From: Diploscapter coronatus
Taxonomy: Eukaryota > Nematoda > Chromadorea > Rhabditida > Rhabditidae
Length of the DNA: 64,000 nt
NCBI GenBank assembly: GCA_964036155.1
Contig: OZ038423.1
Span: 48,747,249 to 48,811,248, forward strand
Direction: 5' to 3'
Below are positions 37,101 through 48,216 of this stretch, piece by piece. The notes below the pieces were generated by a model. That model was not told where the DNA came from and did no database searches. It saw nothing but the letters and a program-made list of their open reading frames with translations. The first letter of the stretch is position 1; the number at the start of each line of letters is the position of its first letter. The translations under genes and the position numbers were made by a program.

Positions 37101-40100
37101 TATTTTGTAGATCTTCAATAGAATAATAAGGAGAAAATAAAAATAAAATTTTAGAATAATATTTTTGGTAAGAAAAAGCTACTCTAAGATACCCCATATA
37201 CCCGTACTACCTATACGCGTAAATGACGTTGGAAAAAATTGTCCTTTCGATATGTTGTGCAGATGGACATGATGAACAACTTTTGTTCCAGAAGTTATTT
37301 TCGAATATGCACACACAGGGAGATATGATTTTTTGAAAATTTTTACTAAAAAATCATTATGCTGAATTTGGCCGTCGAACTTCAAAAAATTTTGGAGCCC
37401 TAACGATAATGAATCCAGGGTTGGTTCTGAAAGAAAAGTTGTTCAGCATGTCATTCTACGCAACATACTGGAAGGACAGATTTTTCCGACGTCATTTACG
37501 CGTAAACCCAGTACGGGTATATGGGGTAATTTCGGGTAACTTTTTCCCATCAAAAATAATTTTTTTCAATTTTATTTTTATTTTTTCTGTATTGTCACGC
37601 TCAAAACCTACAAAATAAAAAAATAATCATGGAATTTGGTTTAGAAGTAAGAAAGTTATGATTTTTTGAAATTTACTGTCCAAACGACACTTTGCAATAA
37701 TTGGCCGTCGGACTTCAAAAAATTCTGGAGCCCTAACGGTAATGAATCCAGGGTAGGTTCTGAAACAAAAGTTGTTCACCATGTCCACCTACGCAACATA
37801 CTGGAAGGGCGGATTTTTTCAACGTCATTTACGCGTAAAGGCAGTACGGATCGAAAAGTCCGTAGTCGAGACGCGAAAAATGCGCATTTCTGCAGAAATT
37901 GATGTACAAAAAAATCTCTTTTGATGTCTGATAAACTAGATATCTACAGTAACCAAATAAAAAAAGAATTATCGAATTTGGTTCAGAAATAAGGAAGTTA
38001 TGAATTTTTAAACCAAATTAGGCGAAAAGGAGCCATGACAACTCTTCGAAGAAGTGGCATTTCTTCTCTAGCGGGCAGTCTATAGGAAAACGGTCAAGTG
38101 TTTCAGAAACTAGAAGACCTGGACTACTTCTCAGTATAAATAACTCACGGAATCTGGCACTTTAAAAAAAATAAAAATTTTAAAAAGCGAAAAACCGATA
38201 TGGCATTTTCATGTGTTTCACTATGTTCAGCATAACTTCCTTATTCGGTGTCATTTTGACGAGATCTTTTCAGAAATTGTAACAAGAACTTACTATCTTC
38301 TTCCAGCATCTACTTCGGCGGCTTTGTGCAGAGATCGAAGAGAAAAGTCCCGAAAATCCAAGGAAATTTGCCTCGAAATGAGCAAGCTCATTCAAGAAGC
38401 GACAGAAATTCTTTGTGATATTTGAAACCAGATTTTTATATATATTTCGTTGTGATTAAATTATAATAAATTTATTGAGCAATTTTCTATTTCAACGGAA
38501 AATAAATAAAGACAAATCAATTATCCCTTCAAATCATTCTCAAAATGCAACAAATCTGAATAAAAGACTTTCAGGATATGGGAAAAAAAAAATCAGTAAA
38601 ATGCATCATTATAGAGAACTAAATTTAGACGAAAATCCTTTTTGAAATGAAATCTTCTAATGATAATTTTAATGACCCTTAAGAATACTAAATGATAAAA
38701 AATCTCAACATTTCTAAGTTATAAATTTGACCTATTTTTCGAGTTGATTCTGTTCTTTCTAGAGCCATCCACTGCGGTCGTCCAATTCAATCGCGGATCT
38801 TCGTCATCGAATGATTCTGTGGGCTTTTGATCCTGAAAATATACAATATCGATGAAAGGAAAACCCATAGTTCATGCAATTAGAAGGCAGCTACTTTTAA
38901 AATCTATCAGCAGTTATGGTTATTCAAAAGGCGTGAATTTTGCAAATAAAGTGGTGCATGAACTCCTCATGTGAGTAGTAGGTGCATTTATAAATGGAAT
39001 GACAAACGAACAGGTCGAGCTTTCCAAAAATATGACTTTCAATAAACTTTCAAGTAAAAAATCAAGAAAGAACTGCAAGACGAACATAACTTGCAAAAAA
39101 ATTCAAATATTATATTTTTCAAGTTACTTGCCTGACTCGAGTTTCGGGTGAAATCTCCAAATCGGACGTTTTGCTTCGAGGTACCTGCCACGCCACGCTG
39201 GGTCATTTTGTGAAGATTTTGATCTGAAACAAGAAAACCATTCAAAAATAGGCTATTCGATTTGACAAACACGTATTTGAGACAATTCGACGACGAAAAG
39301 GCAAGAACTTCCAGATTCTGTTGAAATGATATTATGGAGAAACAAGAAAAATGTTTAAAAATTAAAAATCCAGCTGAAAATCACGAAATGAAAAATAGAG
39401 TTGCATCCCCACTCGCTGCAATTTGCAATTCGCGTGCAACTCGGTGAAATAGTATGAGAAACGCGGAGAGTGACCAAATTGCAGCAAGTTGCATGCAATT
39501 TTGTGCATTCATTCTCTCTTCATTTTCTATGCTATTTTGAGCAAGTTGCAAGTTGCAATGCAACTAAGTATGAACGCGCCCTTAGATAAAAATTTTTAAA
39601 GGTTTCAAGTACAGTGTTGCTGTAAATTATGCTTCAAAACAATTACCGTGAATTATTTGTCCACTGAGAGAAAAAGTATAGGAGGAATTTCAGTTCTCAT
39701 TCTCATAAATTTTTAAACATAAAATTGCGAGAAAGTTTTATTTTGAGTTGTTTCAGATAGATCTTTGATATAATTACCACTAAGAAAAAAAAAAGATTAT
39801 GAGGAACTTTTCAATTTGCATTTCCATAAACTTTGAAACATATGAAATTATAAAAATGAATAACTCACTGATAATGAGTTCAGCATATAGGAGATAAACA
39901 GCCTTGTTGTCCCAGGACTGGAGCGTCCGCATTCGATGATCGTGCATGTGCAGAATATACTTGATCGTCACGTGCAGCACCATCGTCAACAGGATTGCGT
40001 ATCTGAAATTCGCAATGATCTTTTAAGGGCTGCGAGTCCTTTTGTTCAAAAGCAAGTTAAATAGCGTTTTGGACAAGAGTACTCGCAGTCATTTTTAAAG

Positions 40101-41675
40101 TATGGCCATAAAATCAACAGTACAGTACTTTGTCTATGAAAAAGATATGATATTCTCTGAAATATCCTTGAGAATTAAAGAATGTTTCATAATAGCCGGT
40201 TACGACCGCCGATTAATATATTTTGCTCCTAAATGAAGTAGGGAGAATTTTTAAACGTAGTTGAAAAGTTAGGTTATTTTATGGCAATTTTTCCGAAATG
40301 AAAATTCTTACTCAAACCCAAAGACGATTTGTGAGCTAGCTCCCTTGAGAATGGTCGTGAAGTAGGCATGAGATACAAGGTACGAATCCACACCGCTCAG
40401 AAGACCAATGATCGCTAAAATGACAAGGTTACCTTTTTAATTATTCAAAAATTCAAATAATCAGTGCGAGTATAAAAAATTTGTCGTGCAGACAACTCCT
40501 ATCTCACCATCTATTTGATAATTCCGTAAAGTTTTTTCTTCTCAATTATTTTCCTTCAACTCCTTTAGCCTATCTCAAACTATCGTCCTATTTTTCTTTT
40601 TGAATGCGTTTTTCTGACTCACCCATAATCCTAACATGGAACTTGATGGTGATAACAGGACTCCTCTCCATCATATCGACTCTGTCATCGGCCAGCCAGT
40701 GGAAGGACTTGATGAGCAGCAGAAAGACGAACTGCAACACGAACAGCGGCGAGAAGTCGTCGCGGAACACCGTAAACGCCAGACACGTTTCTAATACCGC
40801 ATGCCAGGCTCGCTCTGATAAGTGCTGAAAATTGATACTTCAAAATTGTAATTAAGAAAAACTACGAGAAGTTTTATATAGGAAAAGATAGAATAAGGAA
40901 TATCCCAAGCTTTCGATAATTCAATATTTTTGATGAAAATGACTGTTTCATATATTCACCAAAATTCCAAAAGATGGTTTGGCAAATGAAATAAGCTGAA
41001 AAATTAATGGCGATTTTCATAAATATGGAGCCTGGAGAGTAATTTGGAACCAGTTCAAAATATATGCTTCAGAAAATTTCAAGGATAAAGGTATTAGTAA
41101 AAAGCGTCAATACAATGTAATCACTATTATCAAATAACCTCAGCCTCAGCGGCCCTCAAGTCGCCGAAGAAAATGGATCGGATGATTTGGAAGGAGATGT
41201 AGACGAGCACGAGCGCTTGGAAATAGATCACCTGAAAAAGCTAGACAAGTTTCAGAAAACAATCATAACTGGATGTTTTAGAAGGTTTCGTTAGTTGAAT
41301 TGTTAACAACATGTCTACTTCCTAAATAACAAAAAGTCGAGGAGAATTCATTCGTTTGTTTCAAAATTTGAGCAGCCTGATCGAAATTTCCATGAGTCAT
41401 TCACTAGCCGGAACTCGTCAGAATATTTCCGAAATAGAATAAAAATTCGTTGGTTTTGATGTTTCACAAAAAGGTCCATTAAAGTAAAATTTCCCCAGAA
41501 TAACCTTCGTAGTTTTAACCAATAAAATTCAAATTCCTACCGCCATGCTCGCATTGCTCTTGGTCAAATAGACCATTGCAGGATAGAACTGCTTGTTGAT
41601 GAGGAAGGCATTGAAGATGGTCGCTGCCGTCGCCACGAACGAGGCCACTGTCACCAGGCCCGCTGTTATTCGCAT
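31183..41675 (-). CDS. sel-11: HRD1/synoviolin ER-associated E3 ubiquitin ligase
   Basis: Sixteen exons keep phase: 41675-41541, 41231-41139, 40824-40623, 40414-40312, 40002-39869, 35166-35004, 34650-34463, 34232-34132, 33892-33776, 33240-33076, 32776-32680, 32451-32346, 32136-32005, 31797-31674, 31499-31411 and 31231-31183. The product is 665 aa. The N-terminal 250 residues are multi-spanning membrane segments with the family blocks NKQFYP, FRDDFSP, HWLADDRVDMMERSP and SWDNKAVYLLYAE. The RING-H2 domain reads CIICREEM...RLPCSHVFHSHCL...CPTCR. A Pro/Gln-rich region follows, then a Ser/Thr-rich tail. The protein sits in the ER membrane with the RING in the cytosol and ubiquitinates misfolded proteins for ERAD, with SEL1 and other partners. 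Intron 5 (4.7 kb) holds a transposon; the other introns are ordinary. The match to C. elegans SEL-11 over the membrane and RING parts is near-continuous. Confidence 0.95.
35642..35716 (+). pseudogene. Remnant of transposon coding sequence, N-terminal exon
   Basis: After a TTTTCAG acceptor, an ATG opens 24 codons (MSDSGDELMLVAAVLDDD, then KKFLDT) and stops. The acidic, Leu/Ala-rich start resembles Harbinger transposase N-termini. The catalytic domain is missing from the following sequence, so I call it a decayed exon. Confidence 0.45.
36300..38020. repeat. Palindromic block of tandem repeats nested in the Harbinger-like element
   Basis: Modules of about 330 bp (TCATAACTTCCTTATTT, CATATACCCGTACTG, CGTAAATGACGTTGG, CAACTTTTGTTTCAG, CATTACCGTTAGGGCT) occur two to three times in one direction. 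From about 37200 on they occur in the opposite direction, closing with GAAATAAGGAAGTTATGA. The same family lies at 6880-7890. Confidence 0.8.
38308..38425 (+). pseudogene. Second coding remnant in the Harbinger-like element
   Basis: A TTCTTCCAG acceptor leads to a 38-codon basic, helical stretch (CRDRREKSRKSKE...MSKLIQEATEIL) ending in TGA, with AATAAA 40 bases later. It may be the last exon of a transposon accessory protein. No upstream exon is found. Confidence 0.4.
38719..39206 (-). CDS. Candidate 62-aa gene nested in the HRD1 intron
   Basis: Exons 39206-39132 and 38832-38719 join in phase 0 through a GC-AG intron (CAG|gcaagt ... ttcag|GAT). An acceptor TTGTTTCAG lies 18 bases upstream of the ATG. 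The product is hydrophilic: MTQRGVAGTSK...FGDFTR, then an acidic ESFDDEDPRLNW segment and a basic tail. No domain is recognised. It is on the same strand as HRD1 and within the transposable element, so it may be cargo or an element gene. The balanced codons and matched splice sites argue for a real gene. Confidence 0.45.
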
Positions 41676-42747
41676 TCCCGAGGATTACTGCAGATTACCG
41701 TAATCTGGGAATTTTCTGAAAATAATCAATGATTTATAGACCTGGAAAGTTATATTCAAAAGGATTTCGAAAATTAAAAAATATGCATTTTGACATCTAA
41801 AAATAGCATAGAGTATTTCTATACTATTCTCTAAAATGTTGTATTGAAATACTACCCCAAAATATTCTAAAAATTTGAAAGTGAATTTAAAAAATCTAGA
41901 TATTCAACGGTTTCAAACCGTAATATATTTGAAAAGATATAAAGAAAAATCTAAAATTGTCTTTATGTATGTTGCACGAAATAATTGTGATAATTACAAT
42001 AGAATTCTATAAATTTTTGGAGTAAAACTATTTTGAGAAAACGAAGATAAAATGGGGGAAATTTACAATAAATAGGGAAAGAAAAAATCACCAAAACCCC
42101 GCCTCAAGACAATTCTTTTGTAGAAATTTCTATGGAAAATTATCGCATCGTCAAAAATTAGATTTTCGGTAAATTCATAGTTAACGACTCTAAAAATTGG
42201 TTCTTATGATAAAAAATCCACTTTTGAGCCTAATTTTTAGAGACTTTCAGGAAAAAGAAAGATATTTAGAAAAAGCTAGCCAGGACTATTTTCAGATGAA
42301 ATTACATTTTTAGAAGAAAGAAGAATGCTTGCGCAAATCAATATTCTGACACTTGATGATAGGAGAAATTGTTCACCGTACAATATCACAAGAATACAAG
42401 GCCCCCTTATAATAGAAATGAGAGGGCTTGTATTTCCGAGTAGAAAACTCAATTATTTTAGGAATACGCAAAAAATCGAGAGAAAAATAGGTGTTTTTTA
42501 TGAATTGAAATATTTCTATCCCAGTCAGTGATGAGTAAAAACTGATCTTCAATACAATGATTTCGTAAATTTAGCCTGGAGATAATTATACTTCAAAGCC
42601 TAAAATCCAGCTCTTGAAAAAAAGGTCTTCGATAAAAATCAACCTTTCATTCTCTCATGTTTGCTCTAACTTCAGGAGAAAAAACTCAGTTCATGAAAAT
42701 CGATCTTGTCGATTCAAAAAATCAAACTTGCACTTATCCCTTTGTGT
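41676..42747. other. HRD1 upstream region / syntaxin 3' flank
   Basis: AT-rich spacer between two minus-strand genes. It should contain the HRD1 promoter. I see no exon; an 68-codon frame at 42325 has no support. Confidence 0.6.
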
Positions 42748-45678
42748 CTAGGTGAGGAAAATGATGAAGATGATGGAGAAGACGAGGAGGACGCCGAAGA
42801 TCTTGATCATGAGCCAGCGATTTTTCGAGATGTTGTGGAAGTACTTCACCAGCTCGGAGTGCGCCATGTCGATGTTCAGCGCCGTGTCCTCCACGTTCGA
42901 GTCGATTCTGAAAATTCGATTAAATAAAAACATACAAATTAAATTTCTTCAAGCTTAAAAATGTTCTTTCTTTAAAAGCAATGAAAAATTACCTCGAAAT
43001 CATTTCTCCCTGTTCGTTGACGAGGACGGCCAGTTGGTTGAAGATCTGTCCCAATTCGGAAATCGAGCCCTCGATCGACTGCATCGTGTCCGCGCGCGCC
43101 TGCACGTACTTGTTCGTGTCGTCAAACACCACCTGAAATATAAGTAGAAATAATAATTACGAAAATATCTATTTTTGAATAAGTTTTACTTATATTCTAG
43201 ACCATTTCAGGGAAGAAATTGGCTAACCCCCTGGATGGAAACTTTGTAAGATCACAAAACGTAATCTTCCATCCAAATTTAATAAGTTTCAATTGGTTTC
43301 TAGTCTACTTTTGAGAAAACATGATAATTCTGTATACGAAATTCTGTATCATTGAAAAATTCACAAGAAAAAACTATAGAAAAAGAATTGATGATTCGAA
43401 ATCTACCTGCTGTTGCTGTCTCATTTGCTCCATAGCGCCCATGTCGAGCGCGACAGCGGATCCACTGTGCTCGTCGTCCTGCAGAAGGCGGGAACGGGCT
43501 GTCTGGTTGGACGATGACGGGAGCAGAGGAAACGACTCCCCGTTCGAGAACTTCTGTCGACGACTTTGCTGTTGTTTCATCGTCTGAAGTTCATTTCTTT
43601 TCGTCGAAAATTTCGCAAAACACAAATGTTTACCTCAGTACTGACTTCCAGAACACTCTGGAAGTCCTTGCTCACGTTCGCCAGCTTCGACTGCAGACCG
43701 ACCACCACGCGCTTGCTGAATAAAATAGAAGCTCGTCTTTCTTCCAAATTAACAAGTTCCACAATAATTTCAGAAAGGATCAATGTTTTTGCGAAAAGTT
43801 TGAATTTTAAAAAATGATTTACCTATGATCAGTGCCTTGCGTGTTGACGACTCCATTTTGGCGTCGCTGGCAAAACTCCTGCAGTGCGGCGATCTGACGA
43901 TTCAGGCCGGTTATGTCCTGGAAAGTAACTAGTAAAAATCCGATATTTTATCAACTTTTTACAGAAAATCTTTATAAATTTTTGGTATGTTTCAGGAAAA
44001 AGAGTTCTAATAACAATTTCTATAAAGAATTATAGTGAACTAGCTATAACCAGTAAAATAAACTTGAACAGTAAGAAATTTATTTTAAAAGATCGTAAAA
44101 AATAATCTTTTAAAAATAGTTATTTTTTCAACGAAGATAAAAACCGCACCTCTCTGATAACCTTGGACATGTGTTCGACCTCTTCCCTCTCGTCGAACAG
44201 AGTCTTTTTCTTCGCCATTTCCGCGAGTTTCTCCATCTTCGCACATGTGTGAGCCAGATCCTTGCCGATTGACCTAAATGATTTTTTAATTTATTTTATT
44301 TCGAAAGAAAACCCTACTTTGCCAATTTGTTGAACTGGATTTTCTCCTGGAGGACGGCCTGTTTTGCCTGTGGACGAAAACCGTTGGCTTGAGCTTTCAT
44401 CTGGAAAAAAGTAATTTTTAGAAAATATTAAGAATCTTCAATAAAATTATCAAACTAATCTAAGGAAGAAGGTTGGTTTGTTTTGCAACTTATCGAATAT
44501 TTGTATTTTTCTTCCTGAAATGTTACAACTTTCCACACAATTTAGTTATGAAAAATTAATTAAAAAAAGAAAAATCAGTAACTCCTAAAATAGCTCTTAT
44601 GTTCAAGCAAATCTGACCTCGTAAGACTTAGCCGTAGTCCTGAACTCGGCAGTTCTGTCTCTGGACGGCATAGTGAACGAAATCAGGTCAATCGGGTTTC
44701 CAAAGACACTAAATTCGGGGAGAACGGGCTCTGAGGGTTCGACGAACCTATAATTTTTGTTTTAAATCATGAGTTTGAAGGGAAAATTGAAGTACCTTTC
44801 AAAATCTGTAGTTGGCGGGTAGAACGAGTTGGCACTGGGATAGCTCGGAAGGGGGATGGAGGAGAACGCTTCCTGGAATAATATTGATGAATTCAGGTTT
44901 CTTGAAGATAAATAATGGTATAATGTCTACGTTTCAGCAAAGTCTTAGTCCTTACTAAAAACAAACACTCTCAATCTGTATATCACCAATCCCGATTATA
45001 TTTTCACCGGATGGGGAATCTGCTCCAAAGCTAAAATCGAAAAAAAGAAACACAATTTCCTAGGTAATACACTAACAAATACAGAATTGAGATAAAATGT
45101 TCAACCTGAGCGGAATTCCAGAAGTTGGTCGGGTTGGCAGAGAGGACAGTGTTGATGGAAGAGTAGAAGGCAGAGGCTGCTTGAGGAGGCTGCTGCTTCT
45201 TGAGGAGATCGCTATCTGCCTGTGGAGGGATAGGGGCTGCTTGAGACGGGGATGAAGCTGGAATTAACCCTTCTCATTTATATTTCGAGATAATGACCAA
45301 CTAATTTTTCTATTTCAGTTCGAATTAGCTGATTTTTATAACCCTTTGTTGGTAATATTTTATCAAAGATTTTGATGATAAGTTTCAATCAAAAATTGTG
45401 CAGATTTTTTTCTTTCTCCAAGAAATACTAATGATGCCGATTTAAATATAATGAATGATGGAAAAGTTAGCTTACAGGCCTCGAAATGAGTTTGTTGATT
45501 GGTGTGGAATCCTAATGTAAGTCATGATAAAACTTCCATAATTGATAAACAAAAAGTTGTCTTGTCATGTTTTATATTGTTTTTTGGAATTAGAATAATC
45601 TCCAGACTTACAGTAATCTAGATAATATGATGAGTCGGCGGGTAGACGTCTACGCGATCGAAGAAACGAGTCCGACAT
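42748..45678 (-). CDS. syx-5: Syntaxin-5 (Qa-SNARE of ER-Golgi transport)
   Basis: Eleven exons join in phase: 45678-45612, 45257-45106, 44872-44796, 44747-44618, 44400-44318, 44273-44150, 43917-43823, 43715-43634, 43583-43407, 43132-42993 and 42907-42748. The product is 428 aa. The syntaxin-5 hallmark MPSRDRTAEF begins the Habc bundle. The linker holds RVVVGLQSKLANVSKDFQSV. The Qa-SNARE helix runs from DTMQSIEGSISELGQIFNQL to the AHSELVKYF region. A single C-terminal membrane anchor (IFGVLLVFSIIFIIF) ends the protein. It drives fusion at the cis-Golgi and intermediate compartment. It lies between HRD1 and the MCFD2-like gene, and its 5' end is 0.84 kb from the latter in divergent orientation. 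A Pro/Ala-rich N-terminal extension precedes the Habc domain. Confidence 0.93.
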
Positions 45679-46520
45679 CAACAAACATCGAAATTCGCCA
45701 GGAAAGCAGTTCAAAAGAGCAAATTTATCGAAATCAAGCTGAAAAGAAAAAACAACTCAATAAAATCGATCGAAAATCTTTGAAAAATCAATCAAAGTAG
45801 ATGTTCTATGAAAAATAATGAAATTTCGAGCTTTTGATAAGCAAAATCGAGAAATGTGACGTATTCCAGAGCAATTCTTTCAGAAAATAACTCGAATTTA
45901 CTTGTTCTAGAACGCAAATCAAGAAAGTCGTCGGAAACTTCAGAAGAAAATCAATAAATCGATAACCGGCAAAACAAATAATTGTCGAAAGTGCCTGTGT
46001 CCGGTTTATGTCGACGTCACCCACTGGTTGTTCTCTTGTTTTCTCTGCCCCCTCTATTTCACCTCACTCTCTCTCTCTCTCCTTCTTTTATCGATCGCTT
46101 TCGGCTATTCGTCGAATACCTAAAAGCACCCGTAGAAATGCCCACTTTTGAACGTTTTTCGACACGTCACTTTTTGCTTGTTGATAGCGAATTTTTACTG
46201 ATTTTTTCGGGGAATGGAATCTTTTTTTCGGAGGAATTTTGTAAGTGAAACTTACAGTAGAATTGAAACACGTAAGCACTTTGCATCGAGCGCGATTGCC
46301 GTTCAAGAAAAACGATTTCATGATCGGGGGAATTTCAAACTTTCTACTTTCTGCACAAATTTTCCTCGGATCATTGAAGTTTCGTCCAGAAAATTTCAAA
46401 AATCAATATTTATATTCGCCTAAAAAATTTCAGACTTTCTTAAAAGTTATTTTCTATGAATCGTCTTATTTTTTCAATATTCTTTTTGTTAAATTTTTAA
46501 AATTAACCATCTTTCCAGAG
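45679..46520. promoter_or_regulatory. Shared divergent promoter of syntaxin-5 and MCFD2-like
   Basis: Between the two start codons lies a TCGACGTCAC block at 46011-46020. On the minus strand this reads TGACGTC, the core of ATF6/XBP1 and CRE-type sites. It is followed by a CT-rich run (CACTCTCTCTCTCTCTC) as in many nematode promoters. A link to the unfolded-protein response is inference. An acceptor CTTTCCAG ends two bases before the MCFD2-like ATG. Confidence 0.45.
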
Positions 46521-48216
46521 ATGCGTCTTTCTGTGGCGATTCTCTCTGTACTTGGCCTGGTCTATGTCTGGCCTGCGTCCGCGCACCAGCCGCAGCAATT
46601 TCCCGGCACCAATCAGAATCAACCACATCATCAACAGGTCGAATTTTTTTAAATTTTCAAACTATCTGAAAACAATTTAAAGTTGCATACGAGAAATAAT
46701 AGAGGAAGAGAATATTTTCCTTTAACAAATCCTATACTATTTCACATGTGACGATGCTACTATTCAACCTTTTTTTCAAATTACCCATGACACAATGCGA
46801 GGGAGGAGGTGAACTTGCCGTGAATATTAGAATCTTGTGCATTTTTGAAACATACATGGTCAAATAAATTTGCTTTTTAATAATTTCTAATTAGCGATTT
46901 TGATTGAAAAATTTTAAATGCCAATATTGCAACAGCATCAGATTGAGCATAATTTATCTAATCTCATTTAATTTTGAAACTTATTCCTCTTGAGATTTGC
47001 GAAGTTTTCAATTTCAGCCTCCGAACAACAACCCGAACATGCAGCAGGGCCAACAGCAGCAACAGGCGCAGCAGTTCGGAGGAGAGCAGGCCAAAGATGA
47101 ACAGTAGGTTTTTATTTTAAATTTTATTTTTAGAAGAATTTTTTTCTGCAAATAATAAAGATATTTCTCTCAATTTCTTAATAATAGGATATTTTAACAT
47201 TTTCTATTAAAAATTTTTTGTATAGTTTTAAAAATTGAATAATTTCAGCCACATCAAAGAACATTTGGACGGAAAAGTCGACCCGACCGCGAACATGACT
47301 CCTGAACAGCTGCAGGTGAATATTGATTTTTTTTAAGAATTATAAAAAAAAAAATATGGCTCAAGTATTTTTGTGAATTTCCAATAACAAAATTCTGCAA
47401 TCTTTCCTACTAATAAAAAAACATGCTCATCTAATTTGACTTTTTTTATTGGAAATCCGACTTACTGAAAAGTTGTTTGTTCAGTTTTGAATCTTTCAGT
47501 TTCACTATTTCAACATGCACGACCTGGACAAGAACGGGAAACTCGACGGCGTAGAGCTCATCAAGGCTATCACGCATTTCCACGCTGGTGAGATCTTTAA
47601 AAATTTATTCTTTTCAAAAATTCTGATATTCATAGGTTTCAAGTAGTATTTATTCCACCTACTTTGCATCATTGATAATGCGAAAAAATCTTTGAATTGA
47701 AAATAAAATTTATCAAGTTTTCTGAAGAACTATTCAAATAAGTTTCAAGAGATTATAAATGAAAAGCTTGGATTTGTAAAATGTATTATGTGTATATTTA
47801 TCTCCAAATAAACATACAAAATTCAGAGAATCCCGACCCTCAACACAAAGGCCAGAACATGCCGCCTCCTCTGCCCAGTGAAGTCGAACTCGAAACCATG
47901 ATCGACTCCATTCTCAAGTCAGTTTGTCTACTATTTTTCTTTGAAAATGCAGACGTCGTTTTCAATGGATTCATTTTTCTACCTCGATTTTATTCTTGCC
48001 AATTTTTGAAACATCTATTTTTCGGATCAAAATGATTCTTTAATTAGATAGCATTTTTCATTTTTGAACAAAAAAATGCCAAATTTCAGGGACGACGACT
48101 TCAACGGCGATGGATTCATCGACTATGGAGAGTTTCTGAAGGCTCAAAAGATTCGCGAGGAGCAAGCAAGGGCTCATCAGGCACAGATGCAGGCTTCTGC
48201 CAATACTAGGGGATAA
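46521..48216 (+). CDS. MCFD2-like secreted EF-hand protein
   Basis: Six exons (46521-46637, 47018-47103, 47249-47315, 47500-47587, 47827-47917 and 48090-48216) join in phase to give 191 aa. A signal peptide ([17 protein letters not shown]) is followed by a Gln/Asn/Pro-rich segment. The MCFD2 core then follows: HIKEHLDG, then [18 protein letters not shown] (EF-hand 1) and [15 protein letters not shown] (EF-hand 2) with intact Asp/Asn calcium ligands. Human MCFD2 pairs with the lectin ERGIC-53 to carry glycoproteins from the ER to the Golgi in a calcium-dependent way. The Gln-rich insert and a charged C-terminal extension (about 25 aa) are not in the human protein. Its divergent neighbour is syntaxin-5. 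Confidence 0.9.

Larger units (their letters stand above)
35265..39581. mobile_element. PIF/Harbinger-like DNA element inserted in HRD1 intron 5
   Basis: The outer ends are perfect inverted repeats for the first 23 bp (GGGCGCGTTCATACTTAGTT then GCA) and similar beyond. Both are flanked by TTA (35262-35264 and 39582-39584), the target-site duplication typical of PIF/Harbinger. The inside has a transposase-start-like exon, a second plus-strand exon near 38.3 kb, a palindromic repeat block and a minus-strand small gene. No full transposase core is seen, so it is probably non-autonomous. The two ends could also be separate MITEs of one family that happen to face each other. Confidence 0.65.

Noticed and set aside
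42752..42958. Acidic open frame on the plus strand opposite the syntaxin tail
   Set aside because: It is the antisense shadow of the last syntaxin-5 exon.
45474..45520. Possible extra syntaxin-5 exon with a GTAAGC donor
   Set aside because: Including it puts a stop at the exon junction; direct joining of exons 1 and 2 keeps the frame.
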